This document shows, in pieces, positions 17,435 through 26,240 of a DNA stretch of 64,000 nucleotides. Every line of letters begins with the position of its first letter. Within the stretch, counting starts at the first letter, position 1. The position numbers were made by a program, and so were the translations under genes. The stretch is from contig CP091241.1 in the NCBI GenBank assembly GCA_027627685.1, positions 2,480,396 to 2,544,395 on the forward strand, written 5' to 3'. The stretch is from Hyphomonadaceae bacterium ML37 (GTDB lineage: Bacteria; Pseudomonadota; Alphaproteobacteria; Caulobacterales; Maricaulaceae). The notes under the pieces are model-generated. The model did no database searches and was not told the DNA's origin. It saw nothing but the letters and a program-made list of their open reading frames with translations.

Positions 17435-18232
17435 ATGCGCGCGACCTTGATGAACACCGCCGCCGTCACGCTCGCCGGCGTCCTGTTAACCGCCTGCGCG
17501 GCCACCGACCGGCTGTCCTATGTCGGCCAGCCGCCGCCCCTGTCGCCGATGGACAATACGGCGGTCCTGACCGGCGCGGTGAGCAGTGCGGGCATGACGC
17601 CGGCGCAGATCGACGCAGCGCGCGCGGCGCGCATCCAGCAGCTGATGGCCGAGCGCGCCCACCAGCGCCGCAACGTCAATTCGCTGTGGAGCGCCAATAC
17701 GACCACCTTCTTTGGCGATCCGCGCGCCGCCCATGTGGGCGATATTCTGACGGTGACCATCGAAATCTCTGACCGCGCCCAGGTGCAGAACCAGACCTCG
17801 CGCGCGCGCCAGACCTCGGAGCGCTCCAACCTGACCAATTTCCTCGGCGGCGAAGCCGCTCTGGACGCCATCTTCAACGACGCCATCGATCCGGCGAATT
17901 TGACCCGCTTCGGGTCCGATTCCTCCACGCAAGGGTCCGGCAGCGTCAACCGGTCGGAGACCATCTCCATGACGGCGGCGGCCATCGTCGTGGACGTGTT
18001 GTGGAACGGCAATCTGGTGATCCACGGGCGTCAGGAAGTGCGCATCAACAACGAGGTGCGCGAGCTTTTGATCTCCGGCATCGTGCGCCCGCAGGACATC
18101 GCGGCGGACAATACGATCGAGCATCGCAAGATCGCCGAAGCGCGCGTCTCCTATGGCGGCCGCGGCCACATCTCCGAAATGCAGCGCCCGCCGATTGGTC
18201 AGGAAGTTTATAACCTTCTTTGGCCATTCTAG
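17435..18232 (+). CDS. flgH: flagellar L-ring lipoprotein FlgH
   Basis: 265 residues. A lipoprotein signal with the lipobox LLTAC puts the acylated cysteine near residue 21. The L-ring core follows from SLWSANTTTFFGDPRAAHVGD, then GNLVIHGRQEVRINNE and the conserved SGIVRPQDIAADNTI. FlgH forms the outer-membrane ring around the rod. It is 12 bp after flgA, with an AGGAGC site. Confidence 0.94.
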   Translation: MRATLMNTAAVTLAGVLLTACAATDRLSYVGQPPPLSPMDNTAVLTGAVSSAGMTPAQIDAARAARIQQLMAERAHQRRNVNSLWSANTTTFFGDPRAAHVGDILTVTIEISDRAQVQNQTSRARQTSERSNLTNFLGGEAALDAIFNDAIDPANLTRFGSDSSTQGSGSVNRSETISMTAAAIVVDVLWNGNLVIHGRQEVRINNEVRELLISGIVRPQDIAADNTIEHRKIAEARVSYGGRGHISEMQRPPIGQEVYNLLWPF

Positions 18233-18236
18233 GGGC

Positions 18237-18623
18237 ATGCCAACCAGCGCCCTCCAGATTGAACGCTTTGCCCTTGATGGCGCCAATGTGCTGTGCATCC
18301 GCACGCGCGGACGCAATTCCGTGGCCGAAAGCCGGGCCAATGCGCCGCGCCTGTGCCAGCGCCTGACCGAGGAAGGGCGCGACGGGCTGTTGCTGGATTA
18401 CAGCGACTGCGCTTTGGAGCACACCGTGCCGCAGTTCGCGTCAATTGCGGAGATTTTCGCCGAGCACCTGCCCAGGCAGGTGGTCATCGCCTACGTCTAC
18501 AGCACGGCGAATATGATGCATGCGATGATGATGACGAAAATGCTGCACAAGGCAGGCTTTAGGTCCCGGTGCTTTGCCGACTGGAGTGAAGCCGAGGCCT
18601 GGATGCGCGCCCAGCTCAGCTGA
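18237..18623 (+). CDS. SpoIIAA/STAS-like small protein
   Basis: 128 residues. Alternating strands and helices, with LLLDYSDCALEHTV near 45-58 and VVIAYVYSTANMMHAMM near 80-96, suggest a STAS/SpoIIAA-like alpha-beta fold. It lacks the clear DLS phospho-site of anti-anti-sigma factors. It begins 4 bp after flgH with AGGGG very close to the ATG, so it probably shares the flgFGAH transcript. Its role is unknown. Sensing or partner switching in late flagellar control is only a guess from the fold and place. Confidence 0.6.
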   Translation: MPTSALQIERFALDGANVLCIRTRGRNSVAESRANAPRLCQRLTEEGRDGLLLDYSDCALEHTVPQFASIAEIFAEHLPRQVVIAYVYSTANMMHAMMMTKMLHKAGFRSRCFADWSEAEAWMRAQLS

Positions 18624-18631
18624 GGCGTGGC

Positions 18632-19063
18632 TCAATCGTCGCGGTGGACGCGCTCGGAGCGCTCATGGCGCTCCTGGGCTTCCAGGCTGAGCGTCGCCAC
18701 CGGGCGTGCGTCCAGACGCGCCAGCGAGATGGGCTCGCCGGTCTCTTCGCAATAGCCATAGGTGTCATCCTCGATCCGGCGCAGGGCCGCATCGATCTTG
18801 GCCACCAGCTTGCGCTGGCGGTCTCGGGCGCGCAGCTCGAGCGCGCGGTCAGTTTCGGTGGAGGCTCGGTCAGCCAGATCAGGCAGCGCGCCGATATCTT
18901 CCTGAAGCGCGGACAAGGTGGAGCGGCTCTCGCGGATGATCTCATCCTTCCAGGCCGACAGCTTGCGCCGGAAGTATTCCTTCTGGCGCGCATTCATGAA
19001 GGGCTCGGCTTCGCTGGGTGCGTAGCCCTTGGGCAGCTCGATCGAGGACTCGGTCACAGCCAT
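18632..19063 (-). CDS. dksA: RNA polymerase-binding transcription factor DksA
   Basis: 143 residues from the ATG at 19063, selected for the GGGAGG site 7 bases ahead. Long coiled-coil helices span about 25-95, with acidic residues at the tip (EDIGALPDLAD). A zinc-finger-like region, YGYCEETGEPISLARLDARP, follows and keeps only one of the four cysteines. Single-cysteine DksA variants are known in alphaproteobacteria. DksA binds the RNA polymerase secondary channel and acts with ppGpp. Its place between flagellar genes matches Caulobacter, where dksA lies near the fliX/flgI genes. Confidence 0.9.
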   Translation of the reverse strand: MAVTESSIELPKGYAPSEAEPFMNARQKEYFRRKLSAWKDEIIRESRSTLSALQEDIGALPDLADRASTETDRALELRARDRQRKLVAKIDAALRRIEDDTYGYCEETGEPISLARLDARPVATLSLEAQERHERSERVHRDD

Positions 19064-19205
19064 ATCAGCACCTCCCTGCATGCCCTGCCTTGAGCGCGCC
19101 GGAGCATATCCAGCAAGCCCTTCAAGTCAATCGGCCAACTCTCCTCGCGCGCAAGTTTGGCGCCAGTGTGAATTTTGCAAGGCAGGAGAGGCGCTTGAAC
19201 AGTGA

Positions 19206-19631
19206 TCACCCGTGCCGGCCGTGCTTGGCCAGCTCCACCGCGGCGCGGATTTCGACCTCGTCAAGCACGGCTTCAAGGCGCGGATCGCTGGTATTGTCGC
19301 GCTGGGTCTTCACCGTCTCCATGAGGCGCACCAGCGTGTCGCGGGGCAGAGACCCGTCCAGAAGCGCCAGCTTGAGATCGTCGAGCACGTCCAGAATGGA
19401 GAAGGCGCGCTCGGTGGCGCGCTTGCGCGCGCCCTGATAATCGCCCGCGCCCTGCAGCGCCATCAGCGCCTCGATGGAGTTGACCGGGCCGGCCCCGCTC
19501 ACGCCGGAGGCCGCGCCGGACGCCGACGACGACGCCGCGCTGTCAGGCGCAAAGCCTTGTCCGGACCCGGCGCCCGGCTTGCGGCGAACCGGCGAGGCAG
19601 GCTGAGTGCTGCGCGGCGCGTTGACTTTCAT
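19206..19631 (-). CDS. fliX: class II flagellar assembly regulator FliX
   Basis: 141 residues. The Ser/Ala/Gly-rich N-terminal half is variable and the C-terminal half is conserved (IEALMALQGAGDY, then DLKLALLDGSLPRD and VLDEVEIRAAVELAK). FliX couples early basal-body assembly to the sigma-54 activator FlbD in Caulobacter. It diverges from flgI and has a perfect CtrA box 50-64 bp before its start, as expected for a class II gene. FliX is restricted to Caulobacter-like alphaproteobacteria and relatives. Confidence 0.88.
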   Translation of the reverse strand: MKVNAPRSTQPASPVRRKPGAGSGQGFAPDSAASSSASGAASGVSGAGPVNSIEALMALQGAGDYQGARKRATERAFSILDVLDDLKLALLDGSLPRDTLVRLMETVKTQRDNTSDPRLEAVLDEVEIRAAVELAKHGRHG

Positions 19632-19680
19632 GGCGGGACCCCGGACGCAAATCGTCAGGCAGAAGCTGGCTTAACCTGGG

Positions 19681-19695
19681 TTAACGCGCGATTAA
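19681..19695 (-). promoter_or_regulatory. CtrA binding box of fliX
   Basis: TTAA-N7-TTAA is an exact match to the CtrA consensus (TTAACGCGCGATTAA). It lies 50-64 bp before fliX. A further TTAA half-site is at 19671-19674. This agrees with cell-cycle control of fliX by CtrA. The box is symmetric, so it could also affect flgI. Confidence 0.7.
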
Positions 19696-19807
19696 GCCCG
19701 GCCCGTATGCCGGGCAGAATTTGCCTAATCGCGGCCGGACCGGCAGATAGCGCCGGCCCGTGCAAATTCAAGCTACTGATTTAATGCGGTATTTCTGACG
19801 TTAACCT

Positions 19808-19823
19808 TGGCACGCTTTTCGCA
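19808..19823 (+). promoter_or_regulatory. sigma-54 promoter of flgI
   Basis: TGGCACG-N4-TCGCA with GG and GC 12 bp apart; only one -12 base departs from TTGCA. It lies 38 bp before the flgI ATG. As at flgF, TTAACC stands one base ahead of TGGCACG. Confidence 0.72.
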
Positions 19824-19860
19824 GGTCCGCGTACAGGAGCCTGCCGGAGTTGCGTGCGCC

Positions 19861-20967
19861 ATGATGAGACTAGTCAAAATCCTGACCGCCCTCGCCTTGT
19901 GCGCCAGCCTGTCGGCGGCGGCCCACGCCAATCCGCGCATCAAGGACATCGCCGATGTGGAGGGCGTGCGGAGCAACCAGCTGGTCGGGTACGGCCTTGT
20001 GGTGGGACTGGACGGGTCGGGCGATACGCTGCGCAATGCCGCCTTCACCCGTCAGGCCATGAACTCCATGCTGGAGCGCTTCAACATTAATGTGCGCGAA
20101 GCCGATCTGCGCACCGGCAATGTCGCTGCCGTCATGGTGACGGCCGAGCTGCCGCCCTTCTCCATGCAGGGCACGCGCATCGACGTCACCGTCTCGGCGC
20201 TGGGCGACGCCAGCAGCCTGCAGGGCGGCGTGTTGATCGCCACCCCGCTGGTGGGCGCCAACGGCGAAGTGTTCGCGGTGGCCCAAGGATCGGTCGCGGC
20301 GGGCGGCTTCGCCGCGGGCGGTCAGGCTGCGACCGTGACGCGCGGCGTGCCCACCACGGCGCGTATCGCCAACGGCGCCGTGATCGAGCGCGAGATGGAA
20401 TTTGATCTGGCCGGACGCGACGAGATCCGCCTGTCGCTGCGCAATCCCGATTTCACCACCGCCCGGCGCATGGCCGACACCATCAACGCCTATCTCGGCT
20501 CCGGCGTGGCCTCGGCGCAGAACCCCTCCACCGTGGCGCTGACCCGGCCTGCGAGCTTTCGCGGGGACATGGTGTCGCTGATCGCCGATGTGGAGCAGCT
20601 GCGCGTGCAGACCGACATGCGCGCCCGCGTCGTGATCGACGAAAGCACCGGCACCATTGTGATGGGCGATAATGTGCGCGTCTCCACCGTCGCCATCGCC
20701 CAGGGTGGTCTGACGGTCACGGTCTCGGAAAGCCCCATCGCCAGCCAGCCCGCCCCCTTCTCGGACGGCGAAACGGTGGTGTTGCCGCGCACCGATGTGT
20801 CGGTGCAGGAAGACATGCGCGAGATGGGCGTGCTGCAAGGCACGGTGACGCTGCGCGAACTGGTCGACGGGCTCAATGCGCTGGGAGTCAGTCCGCGCGA
20901 TCTGATCACGATCCTGCAGACCATCAAGGCCGCCGGCGCGCTGCAAGCTGATATCGAGGTGCTGTGA
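19861..20967 (+). CDS. flgI: flagellar P-ring protein FlgI
   Basis: 368 residues from 19861. A TTG further upstream lies inside the sigma-54 promoter and cannot be the start. A signal peptide (about 1-21, ending AHANP) is followed by the family signature RIKDIADVEGVRSNQLVGYG and GLVVGLDGSGD. FlgI forms the periplasmic P-ring. It is the first gene of flgI-cheL-flbY, whose starts and stops overlap. Confidence 0.95.
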   Translation: MMRLVKILTALALCASLSAAAHANPRIKDIADVEGVRSNQLVGYGLVVGLDGSGDTLRNAAFTRQAMNSMLERFNINVREADLRTGNVAAVMVTAELPPFSMQGTRIDVTVSALGDASSLQGGVLIATPLVGANGEVFAVAQGSVAAGGFAAGGQAATVTRGVPTTARIANGAVIEREMEFDLAGRDEIRLSLRNPDFTTARRMADTINAYLGSGVASAQNPSTVALTRPASFRGDMVSLIADVEQLRVQTDMRARVVIDESTGTIVMGDNVRVSTVAIAQGGLTVTVSESPIASQPAPFSDGETVVLPRTDVSVQEDMREMGVLQGTVTLRELVDGLNALGVSPRDLITILQTIKAAGALQADIEVL

Positions 20968-21290
20968 TGGACGGCCTGCTCGACGCCCAGATGCAGGCGG
21001 CCATGCTGTCGGCGCGCTCTGCGCCGGGCGGCGCTCAGGCCCGTCAGGCCCGCACGCCCGATCAGCTGCGCGCCACGGCGGAAGACTTCGAATCCGTGTT
21101 CCTGGCCCAGGTGCTCGAAGCGATGATGGGTGAGACCACCCAGTCGAGCTTTGGCGGCGGGCCCGGCGAAGCGGCGTTCAGCTCCATGCTCAATGAAGAA
21201 TACGCCAAGGTGATCACCCGGGCCGGCGGTATTGGCCTGGCCGATTCCCTGGCGCGTGAAATGCTCAGATATCAGGAGGCCGGATCGTGA
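20967..21290 (+). CDS. cheL: rod-binding protein (FlgJ N-domain type, CheL)
   Basis: 107 residues from the ATG at 20967, which shares one base with the flgI stop; a GTG at 20964 is the alternative. It has only the rod-binding domain (EDFESVFLAQVLEAMMGE, then LADSLAREMLRYQ) and no muramidase domain. In Caulobacter this short form is called CheL. It caps rod assembly and may recruit a separate peptidoglycan hydrolase. It overlaps flbY by 4 bp. Confidence 0.86.
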   Translation: MDGLLDAQMQAAMLSARSAPGGAQARQARTPDQLRATAEDFESVFLAQVLEAMMGETTQSSFGGGPGEAAFSSMLNEEYAKVITRAGGIGLADSLAREMLRYQEAGS

Positions 21291-21730
21291 CCACCGAGCT
21301 CGCCGCCCAGACCCCGACCGAACGCGCCGAAGCGATGATCCGCCTGACATCGCGCCTGACAGTCCTGTTGGAACAGGAAACCGACCTGTTCGAGGCGCGC
21401 CGCCCCCATGAGGCGGTTCATCTGCAGACCGAGAAAATGCGCCTGGCCACGCTCTACCGCGCCGAAACCCAGCGCGCCGCGCGCGAACCCGAACGTCTTG
21501 CGGGCTTGGCGCCGGCCCTGAAAGGCCGGCTGCGCACGGCGACCGAGCACTTCAACGCTGCCCTCTCGCGCAATCACGCCTCGGTGGAAGCGCTCAAAGT
21601 GCTCACCGAAGGCCTGGTGCGCGCCATCGCCGAGGAGGCTTCGCGCCAGAAACAATCCCAGGCGGGATACGGCCCGTCCGCCGCCCGCTACGGCGCCGTG
21701 GGCGCGCTGGCGTGCAATCAGACGGCTTGA
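21287..21730 (+). CDS. flbY: flagellar protein FlbY
   Basis: 147 residues with a GTG start in a GTGA overlap with cheL. It is helical and charged, and resembles FlgN-like export chaperones in size and layout. In Caulobacter flbY follows cheL in the flgI operon, and this arrangement is the main support. The conserved core is the helix pair around LTSRLTVLLEQETDLFEARR and RLATLYRAETQRAA-like residues. Its molecular role is not well established. Confidence 0.75.
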   Translation: MTTELAAQTPTERAEAMIRLTSRLTVLLEQETDLFEARRPHEAVHLQTEKMRLATLYRAETQRAAREPERLAGLAPALKGRLRTATEHFNAALSRNHASVEALKVLTEGLVRAIAEEASRQKQSQAGYGPSAARYGAVGALACNQTA

Positions 21731-21733
21731 GCC

Positions 21734-22198
21734 ATGACGGGTCCCGCGCTCGCCGCAGCGCTGCTGGAAAGCTTTGAGGGCGTCGCCCCGAAGGCTAGCT
21801 GGGGCGAGACATCCTACTTCTACAATCCGGGTCGCCGGTTTGCGAACGGCGCCTATTTCGCCACCATCAAGCTGTCAGATGGCCCTAACGACACAGCGTC
21901 CGGCCTGTCGCGCGAGGGCGTCTGGCGGCTGAGCTTCGGGGTGTCGAAGGCGCGCTATGCGGCCCTGTTCGGACCGCTCCCGGCGCGCCCCGCCAAGGGC
22001 GGGATCATCGCCGGGGACTGGGATTTCACCGCGCTCAACCGGCTGACGCCCCATCCTGTCTATGGCTGGATGGGCTGGTGCGCCATGCTGTGCCCGGAAC
22101 AGGCTCGGCTGGATCAGCACCGGGCTTTGATCGAAGACGCCTACGCCCGCGCCCGTGCGGGTTTCGAGGCCCGGGTGCGCAAGCTCGGTCCGGCCTAG
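21734..22198 (+). CDS. DUF6194 family protein
   Basis: 154 residues. The family pattern is clear: YFYNP near residue 27, FATIKLSDGPND near 41, the LSREGVWRLSFGV stretch, and PHPVYGWMGWCAMLCP near 107-122. The function is unknown. It follows flbY by 3 bp but is not known as a flagellar gene, so its place may be chance. Its stop overlaps the convergent FlaEY-like gene by 4 bp (CTAG). Confidence 0.7.
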   Translation: MTGPALAAALLESFEGVAPKASWGETSYFYNPGRRFANGAYFATIKLSDGPNDTASGLSREGVWRLSFGVSKARYAALFGPLPARPAKGGIIAGDWDFTALNRLTPHPVYGWMGWCAMLCPEQARLDQHRALIEDAYARARAGFEARVRKLGPA

Positions 22199-24945
22199 AA
22201 TAACCCCAGCGTCTCTCCACCGCCGCCGCCCATCAGCCTGTCGAGGCCGGACTGGTAATTGGCGATCTGGGCGGTGAGATAGCCCGGCACCGTTCCGCCG
22301 CGCTTGCCGTTGGCGGGGCCTTTGAGCATCTCTTTCAGCGCCGGGTCCTGGGTCAGATCGCGCCAGGCGCGCTGGATTTTGCTCTGCGCCGCCGACAGCG
22401 CCTCATAGGCGGCCTGCGCCGAGCCGCGGTCGGTGATGGACATGTAGTCGGGCAGCTCCAGCGCAAACACGGCAGGGGCGTCCGAGGTGGCGTCATCGGA
22501 GCGGGCCAGAAGCGAGGCCTTGCCTGTGATGGCGCCCGAGGGCAGACCGAGGCCGGACAGGGCGTCACGCCCGTCGGCGCCGGCGGTCAGCTCAATGGTG
22601 ACGCCGGGTTTGGGCGTCAGGCGCAGCATGTCGCCCGCGCCGGAGCGGCGCACATCGGCCGAGCCGTTGAATAGCATGACCGCGTTCAGCTTGAAGGTCA
22701 GCGAGCGCATGGTCTCGTTGGGGCCGATCTCGATGCGGCGCTGGCGCCCGCCATCCACAGAGATGAAGAAGTGATCGCCTGCGCGCACCGACGAGCGCTG
22801 ATTGATCGCCCGGCTGTCAGCATAGGCGATGGCGCCGTTTGGCAGGCCAAGCCGGTTCAGCACAGAATCCCCGCCCTTATCCACCACGAGGCCTGTCGCT
22901 TCAGACAGGCCGCCGCGACCTGAAACCTGCTGTGTCCACTCCAGCGCGCCCGTGGCGGCGTCAAAGCCGGCGGCGAAGCTGTTGCGCTCGCCCGACTGCT
23001 GGGAGCCCGGCAGCGCGCCGGAAGTGGTTCCGGCGAGATAAACCTTACCGCCCCCCGTCTTCACGGACGCGGCGCTGTTGTCGCCGTCGGTCCCGAGGAA
23101 TGTCGTATAGCTCACGGTCGGCGCCGCGCCGTCTTCAAGGCTCACCAGCATGGCGTCCCGCCCGCCGGCATTGGCGTTCAGCACTGCGCCCGGCGCAAAT
23201 CCGGCCCCGGCGGAGCCCGCCAGATAGATCGCGCCATCTTCGTCCACGGCCAGGCCCGCAATGCGCCCGCCATCGAGATCACCCATGTCCAGGCGCCAGA
23301 CCGGCGCGCCGGTCCCGTCATCGCCGGGCGCAAACTTCGCCAACACCGCGCGGCCGTCGACCTCGGTGGCAGTCAGCAGCCCGCCATCGGCGGCCATGGC
23401 GACAGCGCGCACCCGCTCCACCCCGGCGCCGGCCTCCACCGAGCGCGTGTAGAGCGTCGCGCCCGACGCATCGAGGGCGCGCACATAGCCGTCCACCATG
23501 CCCTGGTGGGCCATGCCGCCAAAGCCGGACCGGGTCTCTCCGGCCACAAACGCATTGCCCGCATCATCCACCGTGACGGCCAGCGCGCGGTCATCGCCCT
23601 GCCCGCCAAAGCGCTGAGCCCACTGCTCCACGCCGTCGGCGTTGAATTTCACCACCAGCGAATCCTCGCCGCCCACGGCGTTGGTTCCGCTGAGCGCGCC
23701 GGTCACCGAGCCTGCCACGATGACATTGCCCTGCCCGTCCACCGCCAGCGATGCGCCCGAGGCGCTTTCGGCGGCGCCCAGCGCGCGGGTCCAGACCAGC
23801 TTGCCGGTGGTGTCAAAGCGCTGGAGGATCAGGTCCTGCTCGCCCTTGAGCGCCTGTCCCGCCACGCCGGACGCGCCATGACCCACCACATAAATGCCGC
23901 CATCAGCCGCCTGCGCCGTGTCGAGGATGCGCAACGGATTGGAGGTCTGGGTGGTTTTGCTGTCGCCCTTGTCATTGGTGGTTTCGGCCACATCCGGATC
24001 GGCCTCGATCCGGCGGGTGAAATCCGTCTGGCCGCCTGCGTCCAGCCCGCTGATCCGCGTGAGCTGGCCGGAGGCTGATTCCTTCGTCCCGCTCACCCCG
24101 GCGAGCCAGACGGTGGGCGCAGACGCCGGCGCGGAAAAGCTGATACGCTCGGTCAATATGCCTTGAATCTTGAAGCCCCAGTCATCGCCTGCAATCACGC
24201 CGAACTCATTGGGCGTGCCCACGCGCTGGCGGCCGAAGCGGGTCAGCATACCGGCGTCTTCAAGCTTCTGATTGATCAGGCCAATGACGTTGTCGAGCGT
24301 GCGCGGCGCGCCGCCGAGCTCTGCCAGATCAATGGCCACATCGGTGTCGCCGCCGTTTTTGCGCACAGTTATAGTGAAGGCGGCGTCGCCCTGAAACGCC
24401 GCGACTTCTGCGTCAAACGCGCCGGTATGGATTGCGGCGGTGGCGTATTCCGATGCGCCGCGCGAAATGGCCAGTGCGCTCTCGGCCTTGCTCAGCTCCT
24501 TGCCGCGCAGCACCGACACGCCTTCCAGCTCCAGATCCTGAAAGAACCCGCCCAGCTGTTCGAGGCCTTCGTTGAACCGGCGCTGCCAGAAGCTGCGGTC
24601 CAGATCACTGGCGTCGCGCTGCATGGCGGCGTCGGCCAGCGACTGCAGGCCGCGCAGGCCCTGATACATGGCGAATAATTGTTGCTCATCCCGGCTGACG
24701 CCGGGATTGGAGACGTTGGTCAGCGAGGCGTCGAAGAAGCGGCCATTGCCCAGCACCTGTCGGCGCAGGGTTTCAAGCGCCGTGATCGACCCGCGGGCAT
24801 CCCAGGGCGGCAGGGTTTGCGCGCTGCTCCGGCTCTGGGCGTCCTGCCCGGTTCCCGGCGCGCGCGCAGCGTTCGACTGACCGGCAACCTGCCGGGCAGA
24901 CTGAGCCCCGTACCATGCGCCAAGCAACTCGACCGAAAACGCCAT
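22195..24945 (-). CDS. FlaEY-like beta-propeller flagellar protein
   Basis: 916 residues. The N-terminal helical part contains SLTNVSNPGVSRDEQQLF, then a long middle of SBBP-type beta-propeller repeats (about 325-700; each D-x-x-GNxxVAG-like), a DUF-like strand domain, and a helical C-terminus. This layout and the neighbour pseB recall Caulobacter FlaEY, which affects flagellin use and filament assembly. It has no signal peptide. It diverges from pseB across 188 bp and I saw no sigma-54 site there. The assignment rests on architecture and context. Confidence 0.6.
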   Translation of the reverse strand: MAFSVELLGAWYGAQSARQVAGQSNAARAPGTGQDAQSRSSAQTLPPWDARGSITALETLRRQVLGNGRFFDASLTNVSNPGVSRDEQQLFAMYQGLRGLQSLADAAMQRDASDLDRSFWQRRFNEGLEQLGGFFQDLELEGVSVLRGKELSKAESALAISRGASEYATAAIHTGAFDAEVAAFQGDAAFTITVRKNGGDTDVAIDLAELGGAPRTLDNVIGLINQKLEDAGMLTRFGRQRVGTPNEFGVIAGDDWGFKIQGILTERISFSAPASAPTVWLAGVSGTKESASGQLTRISGLDAGGQTDFTRRIEADPDVAETTNDKGDSKTTQTSNPLRILDTAQAADGGIYVVGHGASGVAGQALKGEQDLILQRFDTTGKLVWTRALGAAESASGASLAVDGQGNVIVAGSVTGALSGTNAVGGEDSLVVKFNADGVEQWAQRFGGQGDDRALAVTVDDAGNAFVAGETRSGFGGMAHQGMVDGYVRALDASGATLYTRSVEAGAGVERVRAVAMAADGGLLTATEVDGRAVLAKFAPGDDGTGAPVWRLDMGDLDGGRIAGLAVDEDGAIYLAGSAGAGFAPGAVLNANAGGRDAMLVSLEDGAAPTVSYTTFLGTDGDNSAASVKTGGGKVYLAGTTSGALPGSQQSGERNSFAAGFDAATGALEWTQQVSGRGGLSEATGLVVDKGGDSVLNRLGLPNGAIAYADSRAINQRSSVRAGDHFFISVDGGRQRRIEIGPNETMRSLTFKLNAVMLFNGSADVRRSGAGDMLRLTPKPGVTIELTAGADGRDALSGLGLPSGAITGKASLLARSDDATSDAPAVFALELPDYMSITDRGSAQAAYEALSAAQSKIQRAWRDLTQDPALKEMLKGPANGKRGGTVPGYLTAQIANYQSGLDRLMGGGGGETLGLF

Positions 24946-25133
24946 GTCCTGTCTGATTCTTTCCAGCGGGCGAACACACGCCGCCCGGGTTCAATATGGC
25001 GCTCAAAGCGCTGACAATTCGTTAGGATGCCGGGCTCCAAGGCCCTGATGCACCGTAACACAAACGGAGCGTTAACCCGCTGGCGTCAAGCGTTAGACTG
25101 ACGTGAAAGAGAATCACTTGCGGGGCGCATTTC

Positions 25134-26240
25134 ATGGCCGGATCAGCAGGAGCATCGCGCGATGCGCACGGCTCGCCCTTGCGCGACTTCGCCGGAACAG
25201 CCTGTGATCTGACCGGGCGGTCCATCTTCCTGACCGGCGGCACCGGCTCATTTGGACACCAGTTTCTCGACACTGTGACGCGCCGCTTCAAGCCGCGCCA
25301 GCTGGTGATCTTTTCGCGCGACGAGCTCAAGCAGTACGAAACCGCCCAGCGCTTCAGCCCCGAGGCTTATCCCTTTCTGCGCTTCATGATCGGCGATGTG
25401 CGAGATGCCGCGCGGGTGGCAGAAGCCATGCGCGGAGCCGACATCGTCATCCACGCCGCCGCGATGAAGCACGTGCCTATCGCCGAGGCCAATCCGTTCG
25501 AGTGCGTCCAGACCAATATCCACGGGGCCGAACATGTGGTGCGCGCTGCCATCGCCAACGGCGTGGAGCGGGTTGTCGCGCTGTCCTCGGACAAGGCGGC
25601 GGCGCCGGTGAATTTGTATGGCGCGACCAAGCTCGCGTCCGACAAGATCATTCTGGCGGCCAACGCCATGGCCGGCGCCGGCGGCACGCGCTTTTCAGTC
25701 GTGCGCTACGGCAATGTGGTGGGATCGCGCGGCTCGGTGGCGCCGTTTTTCCAGCGCCTTGCGGCTGAAGGCGCGCGCGATCTGCCCATCACCGACCCGC
25801 GCATGACGCGGTTCTGGATCACGCTGGATCAGGGGGTGAACTTCGTCCTCTCCGTCCTGTCAGATATGCAGGGCGGCGAGGTGTTCGTGCCCAAGCTGCC
25901 CTCCATGCGCACCATTGATCTCGCCCGCGCTATCGCGCCGGCCCTGCCCCACCGCATTGTCGGCGCGCGCCCGGGCGAGAAGCTGCACGAGGTGATGATC
26001 ACGCCGGACGATTCGCGCTCCACGCTGGACGCCGGCGACCGCTATGTGGTGGTGGCCCAGGGCCGCGACGCCGTGCGCCGGGCCTGGGAGGAAGCGGGCG
26101 CAGAGGCCGTGCGCGATGGCTGGTCCTATTCCTCGGACAATAATCCTGAACAGCTGGATATTCCGGGCCTCCAGACCCTTCTGGGCCTGACCCGCTCCGC
26201 GCCAAGACCGGTAGCGGTCCAGGCTGTGAAAGCGGTCTAG
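25134..26240 (+). CDS. pseB: UDP-N-acetylglucosamine 4,6-dehydratase (inverting), PseB/FlmA type
   Basis: 368 residues. The NAD motif TGGTGSFG (about residue 36) is preceded by an extra N-terminal 27 residues. SRDELKQYE near 60, AAAMKHVP near 112 and YGATKLASDK (YxxxK) near 162 are typical of the short-chain dehydratase that starts pseudaminic acid synthesis. FlmA, the Caulobacter relative, makes sugars for flagellin glycosylation, and here the gene sits beside a FlaEY-like gene. The other pathway genes are not in the window. A TTG near the RDFAG residues is a possible later start. The stop overlaps the convergent EamA gene. Confidence 0.88.
   Translation: MAGSAGASRDAHGSPLRDFAGTACDLTGRSIFLTGGTGSFGHQFLDTVTRRFKPRQLVIFSRDELKQYETAQRFSPEAYPFLRFMIGDVRDAARVAEAMRGADIVIHAAAMKHVPIAEANPFECVQTNIHGAEHVVRAAIANGVERVVALSSDKAAAPVNLYGATKLASDKIILAANAMAGAGGTRFSVVRYGNVVGSRGSVAPFFQRLAAEGARDLPITDPRMTRFWITLDQGVNFVLSVLSDMQGGEVFVPKLPSMRTIDLARAIAPALPHRIVGARPGEKLHEVMITPDDSRSTLDAGDRYVVVAQGRDAVRRAWEEAGAEAVRDGWSYSSDNNPEQLDIPGLQTLLGLTRSAPRPVAVQAVKAV

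Noticed and set aside
19807-19860. An upstream TTG start for FlgI
   Set aside because: It lies in the sigma-54 promoter, and the signal peptide starts at 19861.
24946-25133. Sigma-54 promoter for the FlaEY-like gene
   Set aside because: No TGGCAC-N5-TTGC with correct spacing on the minus strand.
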